Shown piece after piece: positions 35,636 to 47,880 of a stretch of 64,000 nt of DNA. Position 1 is the stretch's first letter, and the number at the start of each line of letters is the position of its first letter. Both the position numbers and the translations under genes were made by a program. Location of the stretch: the NCBI GenBank assembly GCA_025345505.1, contig JANVCC010000152.1, forward strand, positions 3,419,318 through 3,483,317, read 5' to 3'. Below the pieces are notes generated by a model, which searched no databases, was not told where the DNA came from, and saw only the letters and a program-made list of their open reading frames with translations. The DNA comes from Todiramphus chloris collaris. Taxonomy: Eukaryota; Chordata; Aves; Coraciiformes; Alcedinidae.

Positions 35636-38507
35636 CCACCCGCCATGAATTCTCCTCTGATTTCTTTGATTTTTACAATCTGTGTTAATGAGCTTCCGCA
35701 AATTCCTCTTCACTCTCTTTTTGCTTTATTCTCCTTAGGGAATATATGATGTGAAATAAAATTGTATTCCTTTACTGGAGTCTCTTTTGCTGTAAATTCA
35801 GCAGTTATGAAATCAATACCAGTTAGACAGAAATAGAACCTTTCTGCCTTCCCTTCTCAAATCAACTCTGTTTAAAGGAAAAGGAGAGCTATTACACCAC
35901 TTATAAAATATTGATCTGAAACATAATCAACCTGCATAATGGGTGAGAAAAGCTGAGATTTCTGTTTTGAAAAGGTCTAGTAGGATTTATTTTTATTTTG
36001 TTATATAACACTCTTGGTTATTGTCATTTTATTTTTTGCTTGGAATATGGATGAGCAATGCTCAACTGATTTCCCATAAACAGAAAGCTGTCTGGGCGCC
36101 CCTATTGAATGCCTAGTTTTCACAGTAAAGAAAATATTTAAAATGTACAGTCTGCTTCCAGGTGGTATCTCTTTGTAATCACCTAGTTCTCAGTCCTCAG
36201 TCCGTTTCCCTCAGTTTCAACAACTCTCACTAAAACTGGAATTTAGGTCATCAGCATCATACCAGTCAGAGGGTGATTTTATTTGATCAGGAGAGAAAGT
36301 TGATAAGGATTGTCAAATGCATCCTGGCAAGCCTTGCAGAATTTGTAACAGGCAGTTTCATCTAGCATAAACCAAGGTATTCAGTGTGGCAATTCCTTCC
36401 CACAGAACTGTGTTTTCAAATGTATTATCATACATAAATGTCTCCATCTAGTCAAAAAAAGGTTGCAAACACATTTAGCTCCAAAAAAAAAACTTAGTCA
36501 ATGGCTATTCTTCTAAATTTTATGTACTTGTCTCTAGAGTGGAATTTAATATTAAGCAATCATCTGAAAAAGTACTAGAATAATTATGGGAGAGACTCCA
36601 AATCTCTCCTAGACTAACAACTGCCCTACTCAATAAACTATGCAGCCATGTTCATGCTCCTTTGCTTCACCAAGGCAATGAATCTTGAATTGTTCTCTGA
36701 AAAGCACAGAGAAGAGGGATTGAATTCCTCCTCCTGATTTTCCCCAACCCCTATGTGCACTTGGGTAGGCAAAGAATTTTCCTGAGTACTGGCCAAGTGT
36801 GGAGCTGACATCTGTCAAAAAGATATGGGTCTTCTCCTTCCAAATGCTATTTTTCAAGAGGAAGTAAAGTCTCTTTTTCAACTGACTTTTAGAGGACAGC
36901 AGCAAACATCATTCCTCTTTGAATGGAGATTAGTCTTAGACAAGTGCGCCAGACTTGTTCTGCTCCTGAGAAAATCCCTCAAGGGAGGCAGCCACAGGAG
37001 TGTCTGCTCTTGGGATCATAGGCATGCTTAGGCATGACAGAGAGGCCAGGCTGCTCTGTAGCTGTCTGAGGTATATCAAAGTTAAAACACTTGAAACAGC
37101 TGCTGGGGTTACTTACCTGCAGAACTGGGTGGTAACATAGCAGGAGGTTTGGGGATTGAATTCTATTTCAAATCCACTTCAACACAGGACTCTTAGACCC
37201 TTAAGTTGCAATCAAGACAGGACACACAACAGCAGACAAGTGAATCCTGACTTTTCTGCCTTCTGATCAATAGAAATCTTTATCCATAGGAGTCATTTTG
37301 TGCTTTTGAGAAAAATATGAGTTGTAGATGTTACATGGTGAGGAAAAGTCAACACTGTTTTGCATTATGGCATAGGTGGGTCACTTCACAGCTTCACTAA
37401 CTCAGAGTTTTGATATTGGTTTTAATGGAATGATTAAAACTTCAACTTACTTTTACAGGAATGACTGAGCTTCTTTCTCTCTAAGAAGAGGAATGCTACT
37501 TAAAAATCACTATGTTAGACAGAGATCTCAGCATGGCAGATCACAGTAAAAGTTTAGTTCCTAGTTCTGCAAAGACATACAACATGCTTAGATTTAAGGA
37601 TATGAATTATTACAAAAGTGCTGATCAGTTTGAACTGAGTTTTCCCTTCTCTTCCAGTCTCCTAATTGCAATGAGCTGGTCTCTTGAAGACTTCATTATT
37701 CAGTTTCTTCATTTTAAAATATGAACAGAATTTGTGAACTTCATAGCTGAATTGTCAGAGTAACTAAAATTTGTCTGAGACTAAATTTGTACTGAGATCT
37801 TTGCCTAGAAATTATCACATAAGAAAGTACTGTCAGACTTGTAAGTATTTAAGTATATAGCCATATTTTTAGAGATCATAGGCATTATCACTGGAAACTT
37901 GAAGTCATCAAAAACTTTTCTCCTCTCAAAAACACATGACAAAGTTTTGCGCTTTGATTACACATCCTTGTATGTGAGTTTGCATTTCTATATGTGCACA
38001 GTAATCCATAGCACTTATGCATGCTCACAGTCTTCCAGATTTTTTTAGACTTACGGATATGTGTGTCTGAATACTGGTGAGCAGCACTGAGTCTTGGTAG
38101 ATAATCAGATTAATTTTGTTCTTCATCTGTTTTCATTTTTCTCATTTTCCCTTGAGGGATTCATCTCTCATCTTATTATGACTTTGTGGCCATTTATTAC
38201 AAAGTTTTAGTACATTTCCTTAGTGGAATACAGTTATTGCAAGTTGTAAAAATGATATTTTTACATTCAGTTGTGACATTGACTTTTACAAAACCATCTA
38301 AATGACCACTGCTTTTAAACAAATCTGGGGAAAATGTACTACAATACCAGACGTCAGTTCTGGTTGAGGAAATTCTTTGACAGAGACAGAATGATTCCAT
38401 TGTCTAGGGACTGAGTCCTTACCTGCAAGGAAAATCACCTCCTTGTTCTAAAGACAATTTAATAGAAGTGACTGGCAGACAGCCCTCTACCTCCTCCACC
38501 CTCAGCG

Positions 38508-38804
38508 GTGTATGCTGTCTCTCAACAGAGAACTTGTGAAGCACGTCTTGCTCTTACGAGATTAAAACACATCTTTAAATACTTCATGTATAATGGCACA
38601 GCTTCCATAGGAAAGACTGAAAGCTATTCAATCAAATCGATGATCAGCCGAGTGTCAAGGAAGTCCCCAAGGAAGCAGAAGTTTGGACATCTTCAGGCAA
38701 ATTCAGAAATAGAATCTATATCTGCCACATCCGGGAGAAAACCCCCAAGCTGCCAAGTATTAGACAAGAAAGTAGTTGCAGCATCTGCTGCTGCTTTTAT
38801 CTAG
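38508..38804 (+). other. Anonymous open frame, 98 codons
   Basis: The frame is basic and Ser-rich (for example SMISRVSRKSPRKQKFGH) and ends in an Ala-rich stretch, with no domain I recognise. A plausible splice acceptor (pyrimidine-rich 'tgctgtctctcaacag') lies at its start, near 38511-38526, but no convincing donor ends it. Composition is slightly less AT-rich than its surroundings. It could be a chance frame, which I consider most likely, or an exon or pseudogene fragment. Confidence 0.15.
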
Positions 38805-39157
38805 GACCAAACCCAACAGTTACTGTCTGGAAATTCCTCAGTGATGCCTCCTACAGTCAGCCTGGAGGAATGCTGCACTTCTGAGATGAATATAGCTTGT
38901 ATAAATCACACCACAGTAGATTAAGAAACCTAAAGTTTAAAAAAATATTTAGGGACGTAAACCTGAAGATAGCCATCCATCTGGGATTTTCACAGGTTCC
39001 TAGATGTCCAAATATAATTTGGAGGTTGCATAATTAGGAGTTTGTCACTTAAAACTTCTGAAAATATCACTGGGCTTTACACATTTTACCCCAAAATTCA
39101 AACTTCGAATCAACCTTTCATCAAGCAGGGCTATTTCATCCCCGCTTTGCCCTTGGT

Positions 39158-39433
39158 TTATACTGCTTTCGCTTTAGCAGTGTTGTATGCTTCACTTATG
39201 CTGGAGCACAGATGAGAAGAGTCATCTCCAAGGAATGTCTCTTTGGACATATATTTAGATTTTGCTTCCAGTTTGGGATGAATTTCAGTGTCTCTGGTGT
39301 CACTGAGATCAAACCTCACTCTGTGCATAATTGCCGCTTGATATTTATAATAAAGTCTTGATCCATCAGGTAGTAAACAGGCAAAATATATGTACACATC
39401 TACCAAGACAGAATAACTCAGGAGGATCAGCAT
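39158..39433 (-). other. Anonymous open frame, 91 codons
   Basis: The frame begins with a hydrophobic stretch (LLSYSVLVDVYIYFACLL) followed by a mixed, charged region (for example RVRFDLSDTRDTEIHPKLE) and ends at a stop. Amino-acid composition is more protein-like than most frames in the window, and the hydrophobic start could mimic a signal anchor. I recognise no family, and no promoter, splice pattern or neighbour supports a gene. Chance remains the simplest explanation. Confidence 0.15.
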
Positions 39434-39695
39434 CTCTGCAGTCTCTTTAATATTAAAACTACCAAAGATATGCAGTTATGTGGTGATCCATTTGGGAGCT
39501 TACGTGTGCTAAGATATATAGATCTAATATTTCACTTTGTAGAAATGGTTTATTTCTAGTAGTAAATATGATGTTTGTGAAATGAGAATAGGCTATTTCA
39601 GACTGTTATAAGACCACTGAATAATTGAATTATTACTCATCAGGGGGCAATGTAATTTGTTACCTGTGTGAATCCAACACTGAATCAAAGTAATT

Positions 39696-39735
39696 ACATT
39701 CATGGTGTCATTTGGTGAAATAACACCATGAATGT
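39696..39735. repeat. Perfect 13-bp inverted repeat (hairpin)
   Basis: 'acattcatggtgt' (39696-39708) is followed after a 14-base spacer by its exact reverse complement 'acaccatgaatgt' (39723-39735). The arms have mixed composition, so chance is less likely than for AT-only repeats. No transposon ends or target duplications flank it. The surroundings hold TAAT-type motifs and look like a possible conserved non-coding block. Confidence 0.9.
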
Positions 39736-40740
39736 CTCTATGACTAGAGAGGCAATCACTGAAAGGATTTCATTGAAATAATAGCATCAATTCAATCGGT
39801 CCTCTTGCTTCATTCACTGTTACTTTATTATATGGCTAAATAGCTCATTCAGCTTGTTTTGCTAGTGACAAATATGAGCTTTGAAAACAGTATCTATGGA
39901 GGAAAAAATGGGCAGCTTCTAAAGGGAAAGCACCAAATAGTCATTTTTATTATCACAAATGTGCAAATAGAAAATGTAGAGTAAATTTATAAAAAATAAT
40001 ACAAAGGCAGTTCTTAATATTCTTTGAAATCAGTGGCTGGATTGCACTAGAAGTTTGTCTTAAAGAACTGGTGGGAGATATTTGGAAACTGTTTCAAATC
40101 ACAGAGCAGTCACTTCTAAATCTTATAAACTAGTCAGAAAACTATGCAATTGGTATTAAAAAAAAAGCAAGGATTCATTTTTAAGAACAAGTATTTTGGA
40201 GTTATTATTTTATGTGTGTCTGCAACCTGAAAGTACATATGTATTCTTGTATGTGAGTATGAAGTGATTTCTGTTGTTCTACTTTATACACATCTTACTC
40301 TTTAATGCATTTATCACCATGACCCTTCTGTGAAACAGGACAATCCTAGGTCAAAGATACAAAGAGAAAGAGCTGAAGGCATTTTATGAAAGCTACATTT
40401 ATGGCTTACATACACTTTTTCTGAAGATTTACATAATTTTTTCTTTAATTCTTTTTTTTTTTACATTGTTGAGCATGACTATAACCTTCTTTGGCTTTCT
40501 TTAGGCATTTGACTTGAGTGCAACTTAGATCTAAGTCTATGTAGGAATGAAAATAATAGGTGTTATGGAGTTGTTATCTGAAGCATCTTTTTCACTAACT
40601 AAATCACTCTTAAAAAGAAAGGTGTGGTTACTCTCCAACTACACCAAATTACTGATGATGGTCATGATGTTAGAAGTGAGAGGATGTTTTTTTTGAGATA
40701 TTGCACAATATGTTCATGAACTTTATGAACACAGATGGAG

Positions 40741-40763
40741 AACTTATTAATGAACTTATTAAT
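40741..40763. repeat. 12-bp tandem duplication
   Basis: 'aacttattaatg' is repeated once with only the last base lost, probably by replication slippage. No function is suggested. Confidence 0.7.
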
Positions 40764-41966
40764 ATGTAATTGTATCTTCCTATGTAGATTCAACACATAC
40801 CTGAGAAACCATTGACTAGGCTAGAGTTCCACTTTCATGGACTTGCCTGGGTCTAATTTCAAAAGTTGTAAGGGATAAAATATAGGGGAAAAAAAAAATA
40901 AAGACAGAAGAGGGAGAAAGGAATATCACTGAGAGAAATTCATTGTAATAGTTAATTGGCTTACATAAGGAGAGATGGACATACTGACAGGACAATCTGA
41001 GAAAGTACACTTCTGCTTTTATAGAGACCATGGTCCAAATGAGGATATATATAACACCGTTTTGAGGTTATTTCATCTGATTTCACTAGCACAATATTCA
41101 TATTCACAACAGCTAGCACTAAAGATCTGGGGTGAGAGAACAGTAAAATCTGTTTGCTCCCTGCAAAGTCAGCAGCACAGAGCCAATGCATAGAAAGGGA
41201 AGATAAACACTTTGTGAAGAGTTTCAATCAACTGAGTTGCACGCAATAGGAATTGAGACTTGGCATTTCCTTGAAGTTGACCTAAAAGTATGACCTGGTT
41301 TTAGGCTAAATATCCATCTGCTCAAGGGAGACAACCTGCAGCTATTTAGGTGTTGTGAAGACCTGTGGTAGGCTTGGTAGCACTTCAGAACTGTTAGGTT
41401 ATAGCAACATTTCCGTCATGTCCCTTCTTCCTATGAACCCCTGTTTCCCTTCCCTCCGTGAGCTCTAAACTTTTACTCACCCTAATCTGGAGTATCTGTT
41501 GTATAACACCAGAGATATTACCAGAGATACACCAGAATTTACCACTTCAAATAATGGTGTGGGGGGAACTTTCCCAGGGTTTGAGAAGGATTTGTGTCTA
41601 GTTAGCAAAAGACACATGTCAGTTCCAACAAGCTGTTAAGCACCTCAGTCCTGCAGAGTTTTTAACGCCCAGCCAAAGACTGAAACCCTGAAAACTGCAA
41701 AACTTTTGCCCTAAAAATAGATTTCTTCACAATGTTGGATTCATGTAGCATTTTATATAATTACAGCCCTTGCTGGAAAATTTATGTGCCACAGATCTGG
41801 CTCATAAATCCTACACTTTACAGTACTACTGTGGCTCTGTTACAAGTCCTTACTGCTGAGTCTAATATTTATTATTGGGGAAAAAGGTGGAAAACAAATC
41901 CACACTTTTGAAAGTGTTCCATAATACCACAGTGTTTTAGCAAATTCTGAACTGTTATTTTCATCT

Positions 41967-41992
41967 GGGGATTTATCATGGGGATTTATCAT
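41967..41992. repeat. 13-bp perfect tandem duplication
   Basis: 'ggggatttatcat' occurs twice back to back. The event looks recent because the copies are identical. Confidence 0.85.
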
Positions 41993-42608
41993 GGCGCCTA
42001 CACACATAAATAGCAGCCCCATATGCACCTATTTCTTTGAATAAGAAACAGAGTTGTGATCTTTTTAGTAGGAACACAGTTTTCTGGTGTGTGCAATCAT
42101 TTGGGGAAGCAGTCTTTCTGTTGTGCAATTTAAAAACAAGAGTGATTTTTGCTGAGGGAATGTTTTCAGTCATTTTTGAAAATTTGTCTTATATTATCTT
42201 GAGGACATCTTCAGGAGACTGACAGTGCAGTACCACATTATGGTATCTCAGGGCATAATTTCATGCTGAGTTCTCCCCATAAGGCAAAACGAGCATAAAA
42301 GATGTTTGCCTTTCCCTGTGTCTGGTTACCTGTTCCCTAAACTTTTTGGTGGAGATATACCTAATACAGATCAGTGAAGCCATCTGTTTCAGAAAGCAAA
42401 CACCTTCCACTAGTTTTGTATAATCTTTAGTAGCACTCTGTTTTTCCTAATGTGAGAAGATCATTAGGCCCTTTTTCCTCACTTACCATCCCACTGATTT
42501 GCAGTTTTCTCCTAGTATCACCGTGAGTCCCATGAGCAACTGTATATATGGTACAGAGAGGTTCTGCAAGGTGCACACAAGCTCCTTCTGGTGAGACTGG
42601 GACTAGCA

Positions 42609-42757
42609 GAATAGAATCTTAGGGTGGTTGGAAGGGACCTTTAAAAGTCATCTAGTCCAACCCTCCTGCAATGAGCTGGGACATCACTAACAAGATCAGG
42701 TTGCTCAGAGCATCATCCAACCTGACCTTGAACATCCTTGAAGCAGCCTCTTGGCTT
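42609..42757 (-). mobile_element. CR1 LINE 3' end fragment
   Basis: The plus strand reads 'atagaatcttagggtggttg', then 'gaagggacctttaaaagtca', then 'tctagtccaaccctcctgca'. 'caggttgctcagagc' with 'catccaacctgaccttgaac' follows. This is the reverse complement of the last roughly 150 bases of a CR1 subfamily whose tail carries the 'TGAGCAACCTG' block. It is strongly 5'-truncated. Similarity to CR1 fades after about 42740, and the following 80 bases are unassigned. Confidence 0.85.
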
Positions 42758-43782
42758 GCAAAGTGAAGCCCTAAGGCAGGGTCAAGACCTGCCTCAAGAT
42801 CACTAGCAAAGAGCACTCTCCACACCAAGGCAGCTTGCTGGTGCCACTTAGACTTTCCAAAGTTTTAGCTGTTTCATTTTTTTTTTAAGGAATGCAGGTG
42901 CTGGCAGTCTGGGCAAGCCTCCAACACTGGTAATTACATTCTATCATCTTATGTTCTCCTTGCAATTGATCTTAATAGCTGTGATGCAATAAGAATCCAC
43001 AGACAGTCCCGTAAGTAGACAGCAGCACTACTATATTATGTAAGGACTTAAACACTAGAATTAAAATGCTAGAGTGCACATTTAAAAAACAAAACAAAAG
43101 AAAACAAAAATCATTTATATAGGGAAGAACTGGAAAGAAATCAAATAGAGAAGAAATGTGACAGAGCTAGTAAGGCAAAAATTACAGCCTTTCAGTTTGC
43201 TTATTAAGAAGGACAGAGGATCTCTACAGATGATATAGGATGGGCTCTGAGCACCCAGACTGATTGCCATCTCTGTGAGTACAGGGCAGATGGCAGGAGT
43301 CCTGAGGAGTTAGTGGTGGTAATGGCTGTCAGATGCCATGGTTTAACAACTATCACATCCAAAGCACAAGGTCATCTTCACCTTTCCTCCGCTGGCATTT
43401 AGGTTCCTGAAGAAAGGCACATTTTGAAAACAGCTCCATTTATCTCCAGGACTGTGTGACCAAAAGCTGTGAAATCAGAAGCCCTCCACCTGACCTGGAT
43501 TGCCTGTGTTCCCTGTGGCATCCTGGTACTCACATGCCAGTGACACAGGAAAACGATGCTTTCCGAACAAAACCTGGGTGACAAAAGTCCTTGTTTGAGC
43601 ATAAATTCCTGATTGCCTCCAAACAAAAGGAAAGCTTGCAGTTAAATATATAGTAAATGTGGGTTATTTCCAAACATCCACAGCTCTCTGTTTGATCTGA
43701 ATGAAACACGTCTGCCAGAGACAGCTGCTTCTAGTCTGCTTGCTGCCAATGATATTTACAATCTCTCTCCCTTTCTGCATTA

Positions 43783-43847
43783 CTTTCTTTTTTTTCTTTT
43801 TTTTTTTCTTTCTTTTATGTTTTCTTTTTTTCTTTTTTTCTTTCCCC
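43783..43847. repeat. Poly-pyrimidine (T-rich) tract
   Basis: About 65 bases of T broken by single C residues, with one short 'atg' interruption. It looks like a simple-repeat tract of the kind left by slippage, or an old poly-A tail on the opposite strand. No retroposed gene body is evident next to it. Confidence 0.85.
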
Positions 43848-44840
43848 TAGATTTTTAGTGAAATCTCAATCCTCCTAGATTAAAATCATACCAGTCCCTT
43901 GAGCTAAATAAGCATCTTTGGCTGTATAGTTCCACTGAGTCCAATGGACCTATGCCAATTTTACAGTCTTTAAGGAATTGACTTGTTCACCTGGGCCTAG
44001 ACTCAACATATGCATTTAATAGGCTGAGGAGCACAGGGTCTATGCTCAGGTAGTGAAACTTCTGAACTTTTTTCACTTCTGAACTTGTTTCAGTTGCAGA
44101 AATAACTCTGATTTTTACATTTTGCAAGCATGACACCTTCTGAGCTTTGTTTTATTCTGGTGACTCTAAGACCTAGCTTTACTGTTAGGAAAAGTCTGGG
44201 GAAAAAAAGGAAAGGAAGAAGATCCCTAGTTAACCAGCTACACTAAGACTGGGTCTGCCTAACCCACTATGTATTTTAGGAAACCATCATAATTTAACTT
44301 TTTTTTTTTTTTCATATATCTGCTGAGAACAACAGTTTAAGACTATATTTTTCAAGACATTAAAGGAGTTAGGTTTTTGGTTCCCACTTGGATTTGGATG
44401 TCCTGATTTTTAAGGATTTTTGGAAAATCTCAGGAAAGAAGGACACTAGGAAGGATCCTAACTGGCTGCTTTAAATCCATGAAGTTTCTAATTTTGACTA
44501 GACACACAGAGCTTTTAGTGTATGATGTCTGTATTATCTTAGAAGAGACAAATTCCCTTCTAATATGTTGTTTAATACAGAATAATTCCTATTTATTCCT
44601 ATTCCTCATCTGGATGCTGCTCCTGAAATCTGCAGATATATTTGGCTTTAAGTTATGACAGTAAAGTAGGTTAAAAATGTAAAGCTGGTAATCAGTAATA
44701 TCATTCATCTGATACAGTATTTATTAGCTCATTTATAATGGCTGTGTTGATATTTGTTTTTATTTTGATAGGGCATAATGCCTTGAATTTAATCAAGTTA
44801 GCTGTATTTGAAATTACTGAAGATAAATGCCTTTCACTTC

Positions 44841-44865
44841 AACAGTGTAGAACAGTGTAGAACAG
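44841..44865. repeat. 10-bp tandem repeat, 2.5 copies
   Basis: 'aacagtgtag' occurs twice and is followed by a third half copy 'aacag'. Identical units indicate a recent slippage event. Confidence 0.85.
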
Positions 44866-47837
44866 AAATTTCCAAAAGGATTTCTGAAACTTAAGACCAA
44901 GGATGTCAAGTCATTGCTTTTATGGAAGATGATTTGTACCTATGACCATGTTGTCCACCTTTCTGTGAATCCTTTGAGAAGGTAGGGTTTCACAACATGG
45001 AAATTAATTGAGCCTCACTGTCTTGTATGCTGTATATATTGCATTTCCCTGGAGCCACAATCAAATTCCATGTTGGAATGTGATCCGAGCAAGTATCAGC
45101 ACCTCCTCCCCAATGTAATACTGTTGCGTGTGGGCTACTAGGGAAGAGTAACTCATCCTGCTCAGCTCCACAGTGTAAAGTCAGGAACCACTGAATCACA
45201 GAGTGTATCTGCTTCACAGTTCAGGACATTTTAGAAATACCTTGACGTCTGACAGTCCTGTTCCCAGTGATCCCTCTTTTGAGTGGCTGACCACCTCCAA
45301 TGAGCTTTTTATGGTTCTAGGGAGATTGAAGAGGTTCAGAGACATTTATAGCCTTATACATGGCCCGTCTCTTGTTAAATTCAGTACTGGATGTACCTGA
45401 CTCTCCTACATGTCTGTGCCGCAGGTAATGCACGTGCACTGCTGTTTCTCAGAGATTCCCTCAAATGCATTTTTTATAGACACCTTAATGTGAAATGTCA
45501 CATTCCTGGAAGAAAAAGTATATAGTTATTTAAAGTGTTTGCAAGGAAAAAAAAAAAAGTATGAATGATAAACTTGAGGGGGTGGGTTTTTTTCTTCTTC
45601 AGGCTCCCCCATATCTGTGACTAAGTCATGGAGTATTTGCAAAATTTAGAGAATGATCAGAAACATGGCTCTGTATCAGAGGTTCATTTGTAGAAGGTAA
45701 AGTAGCATATGTTATGAGTCAGTTAATCTCTTCAGGGCTTTATCCAGCACAAATTAGGTTCTCTGGTCACCGAGTCACAGCAGGCTCTGGGCCACTGTAG
45801 CCTTGGAGCTTTATTCTGATTCAGCTGCCAAGAAATGAACAGCTCTGTGGGCGCAAAAATTGGCTTATGCTTTGTGAACTCCAGCGGGGCATGTGCAGCT
45901 CCAATGGCTGCTCCTCTCTCCACACACAGCTATGTGATTTCATTCTCACCTGCTCTCCAACAACCCTAATGCTAAGACACAGCCCTTGGAACATAAAGGA
46001 GGTGCTAATTCAGTCTCAGAAATAACAAAGGTTGTGAAACAGCTTTAAAAGATGTGGAAGCCTTCACTGTTTTGGCTATTTAAAGCTAGCCAAGGCAAAT
46101 GCACACTGCAGGGATTAGCTCTGTGATGTTGCTGGAAGCAGAAATTGTCTTTATTTTTTGTTTGGGTTCTCTGTGGCTTGTTTTGTTTGTTTGGGTTTTT
46201 CTTTTTTACATATTTTCCCCCAGTCTATAAATGCAGATGCTGCAATACCAAAAAATAAAATGCCTTAGGTTTCCTAAGTGGGCAAGAAGACCTGGGTGGC
46301 ATAGCTCTAATTACAACTAATGTCTCAAAGAGGCTTGAAAATCTCATTCTTAAATCACTTAATAGAGACACAGGCCAAATCACAGGGAAGCCACAAATGC
46401 TCACTTATGAGTGTCAGGATGTCTGGTCCAACAGGCAACTTCATCCTTCCCTACTGGTTCCTTGACCTTGGTAAACACATAATCTCTGCACTATATATTG
46501 CAGGTTATAAATGACACTGTAAATATTTGCCTATATCACAGCAGTAGTGTTGAGATCAAATGAGTACTTACTCTTTTCACAAACTACAACAAAATCAATT
46601 TATTGTTACCATATTTATTTTTGACATCTTATTTATTGAAGCCATTCATATGAATTGATGACTCAAAAAAATTGTGTAGTCCTTTTCACTTCTAAGTGAC
46701 TCTTTTAAATGAACTTTCACACAGCAGGGGTTAATTCTGACTTTTTTAAGTATAAAACACAAATGAAGTGCACAGCTGTGACATCCTGAAGATACAAGAC
46801 ATTACCTGTATATCAATGACGACAAGCTGTTGTCACTAGTATTTGCCAGTAAGCACAGCTTGACCAGGAAGCATTGTCAGAGGAGGCCAGGCACAGGGAT
46901 AAACCCCCGCCTCTTGCAAACACATTAAGAACTCCTCAATTCTGGGCACACAGAGCAAGAGGGAAAGAAACAGCCAATCTGATGACATGTTACTCCAGCT
47001 AAGCAATCCCTCAGCCCTGCTTTGCTCACCCATAGTCACACGCTTAAAGTAAAACTCTCTCACTTCCCTGCTTTGCTGTCTGACTCCAAGCATTTGTGTT
47101 CACTCAGGATGGTATCACAACTTCCACAAATCCATTTCTCATAAATAGCACTGATTGCAAAGTTTACAGTGCAGGACAATTAAACCAGTCACAAGAGCAG
47201 AGACATAAACATAAACACAATCATCTGCATGAAACATAAAAGAGAGTAGTAATTTATGAATATTGCTTTTAAAACTATATTAAACACTGTCCAGGGAAAA
47301 AACATTTACCAAGCCCTATTCACTTTGCAGTTAAATCAAATTTAGGATAGGATAAAATGTGTCTTATCAATTAAACTTTACTTTAATCTTTACAGACTGG
47401 ATAGAGAAAATAGACATTAAACTCCAAAACAGAACTCTAAGTATGCACGAAGAACAGTACAGGACAGCAAGACTCCATAATGCAAGCAGCAAGTTTGGAC
47501 TAGGTTGCTAGAGACTTTTAGTGCAAAATAACTATGTAAGTGGTGGCAGGCATTACCTGGACACTGTGTCTGGTTGTTCACAGAAATACCACTGATTACA
47601 TTATGTGATTTCTTGATACTGGTGTTTCTTTTATCACCAGAGTAATAAGGAAGGTGGGATGACCTCTGATGAAATGGAATTGTAATTTGAGAGAGTGGGA
47701 ATACAAAAGATAAAAACATTACCATCATCTTTTTTTTTTTTTTGTTATTATTCATTTGCTTACCTAACATTAAACACTCAAATACATACTTAGAAGGGAA
47801 GGCAAAAATATCCCCATCAAAATATATTCTTTTTCAG

Positions 47838-47880
47838 TAGGAAACTAGGGGTTAGACTGAATGACCATTTTCGTGGAATG
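47838..47880 (+). mobile_element. Doubtful CR1 3' scrap
   Basis: 'aactaggggttagactgaat' followed by 'gaccattttcgtgg' resembles the CR1 tail block 'gggttggactagatgacc' seen at 10.66 and 18.29 kb. Only about 35 bases are similar, so chance cannot be excluded. Confidence 0.25.

Larger units (their letters stand above)
35636..42608. other. Unique AT-rich non-coding stretch
   Basis: No gene recognised. Items listed separately are two anonymous open frames (38508-38804 plus, 39158-39433 minus), a hairpin-forming inverted repeat at 39696-39735, and short tandem duplications at 40741-40763 and 41967-41992. I find no repeat family member in this 7 kb, which makes it the longest stretch free of recognised transposons within the 27-55 kb part. 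Confidence 0.5.
42758..47837. other. Unique AT-rich non-coding stretch
   Basis: No gene recognised. It contains a long poly-pyrimidine tract (43783-43847), poly-T or poly-A runs at 44299-44312, 45547-45558 and 47730-47743, and a 10-bp tandem duplication at 44841-44865. The minus-strand frame at 43399-43626 is followed on that strand by a donor-like 'gtgagtac' near 43525-43532, but lacks a convincing acceptor. Confidence 0.5.

Noticed and set aside
43783-43847. Poly-A tail of a processed pseudogene on the minus strand
   Set aside because: No AATAAA-like signal or gene-like body lies on the expected side of the tract.
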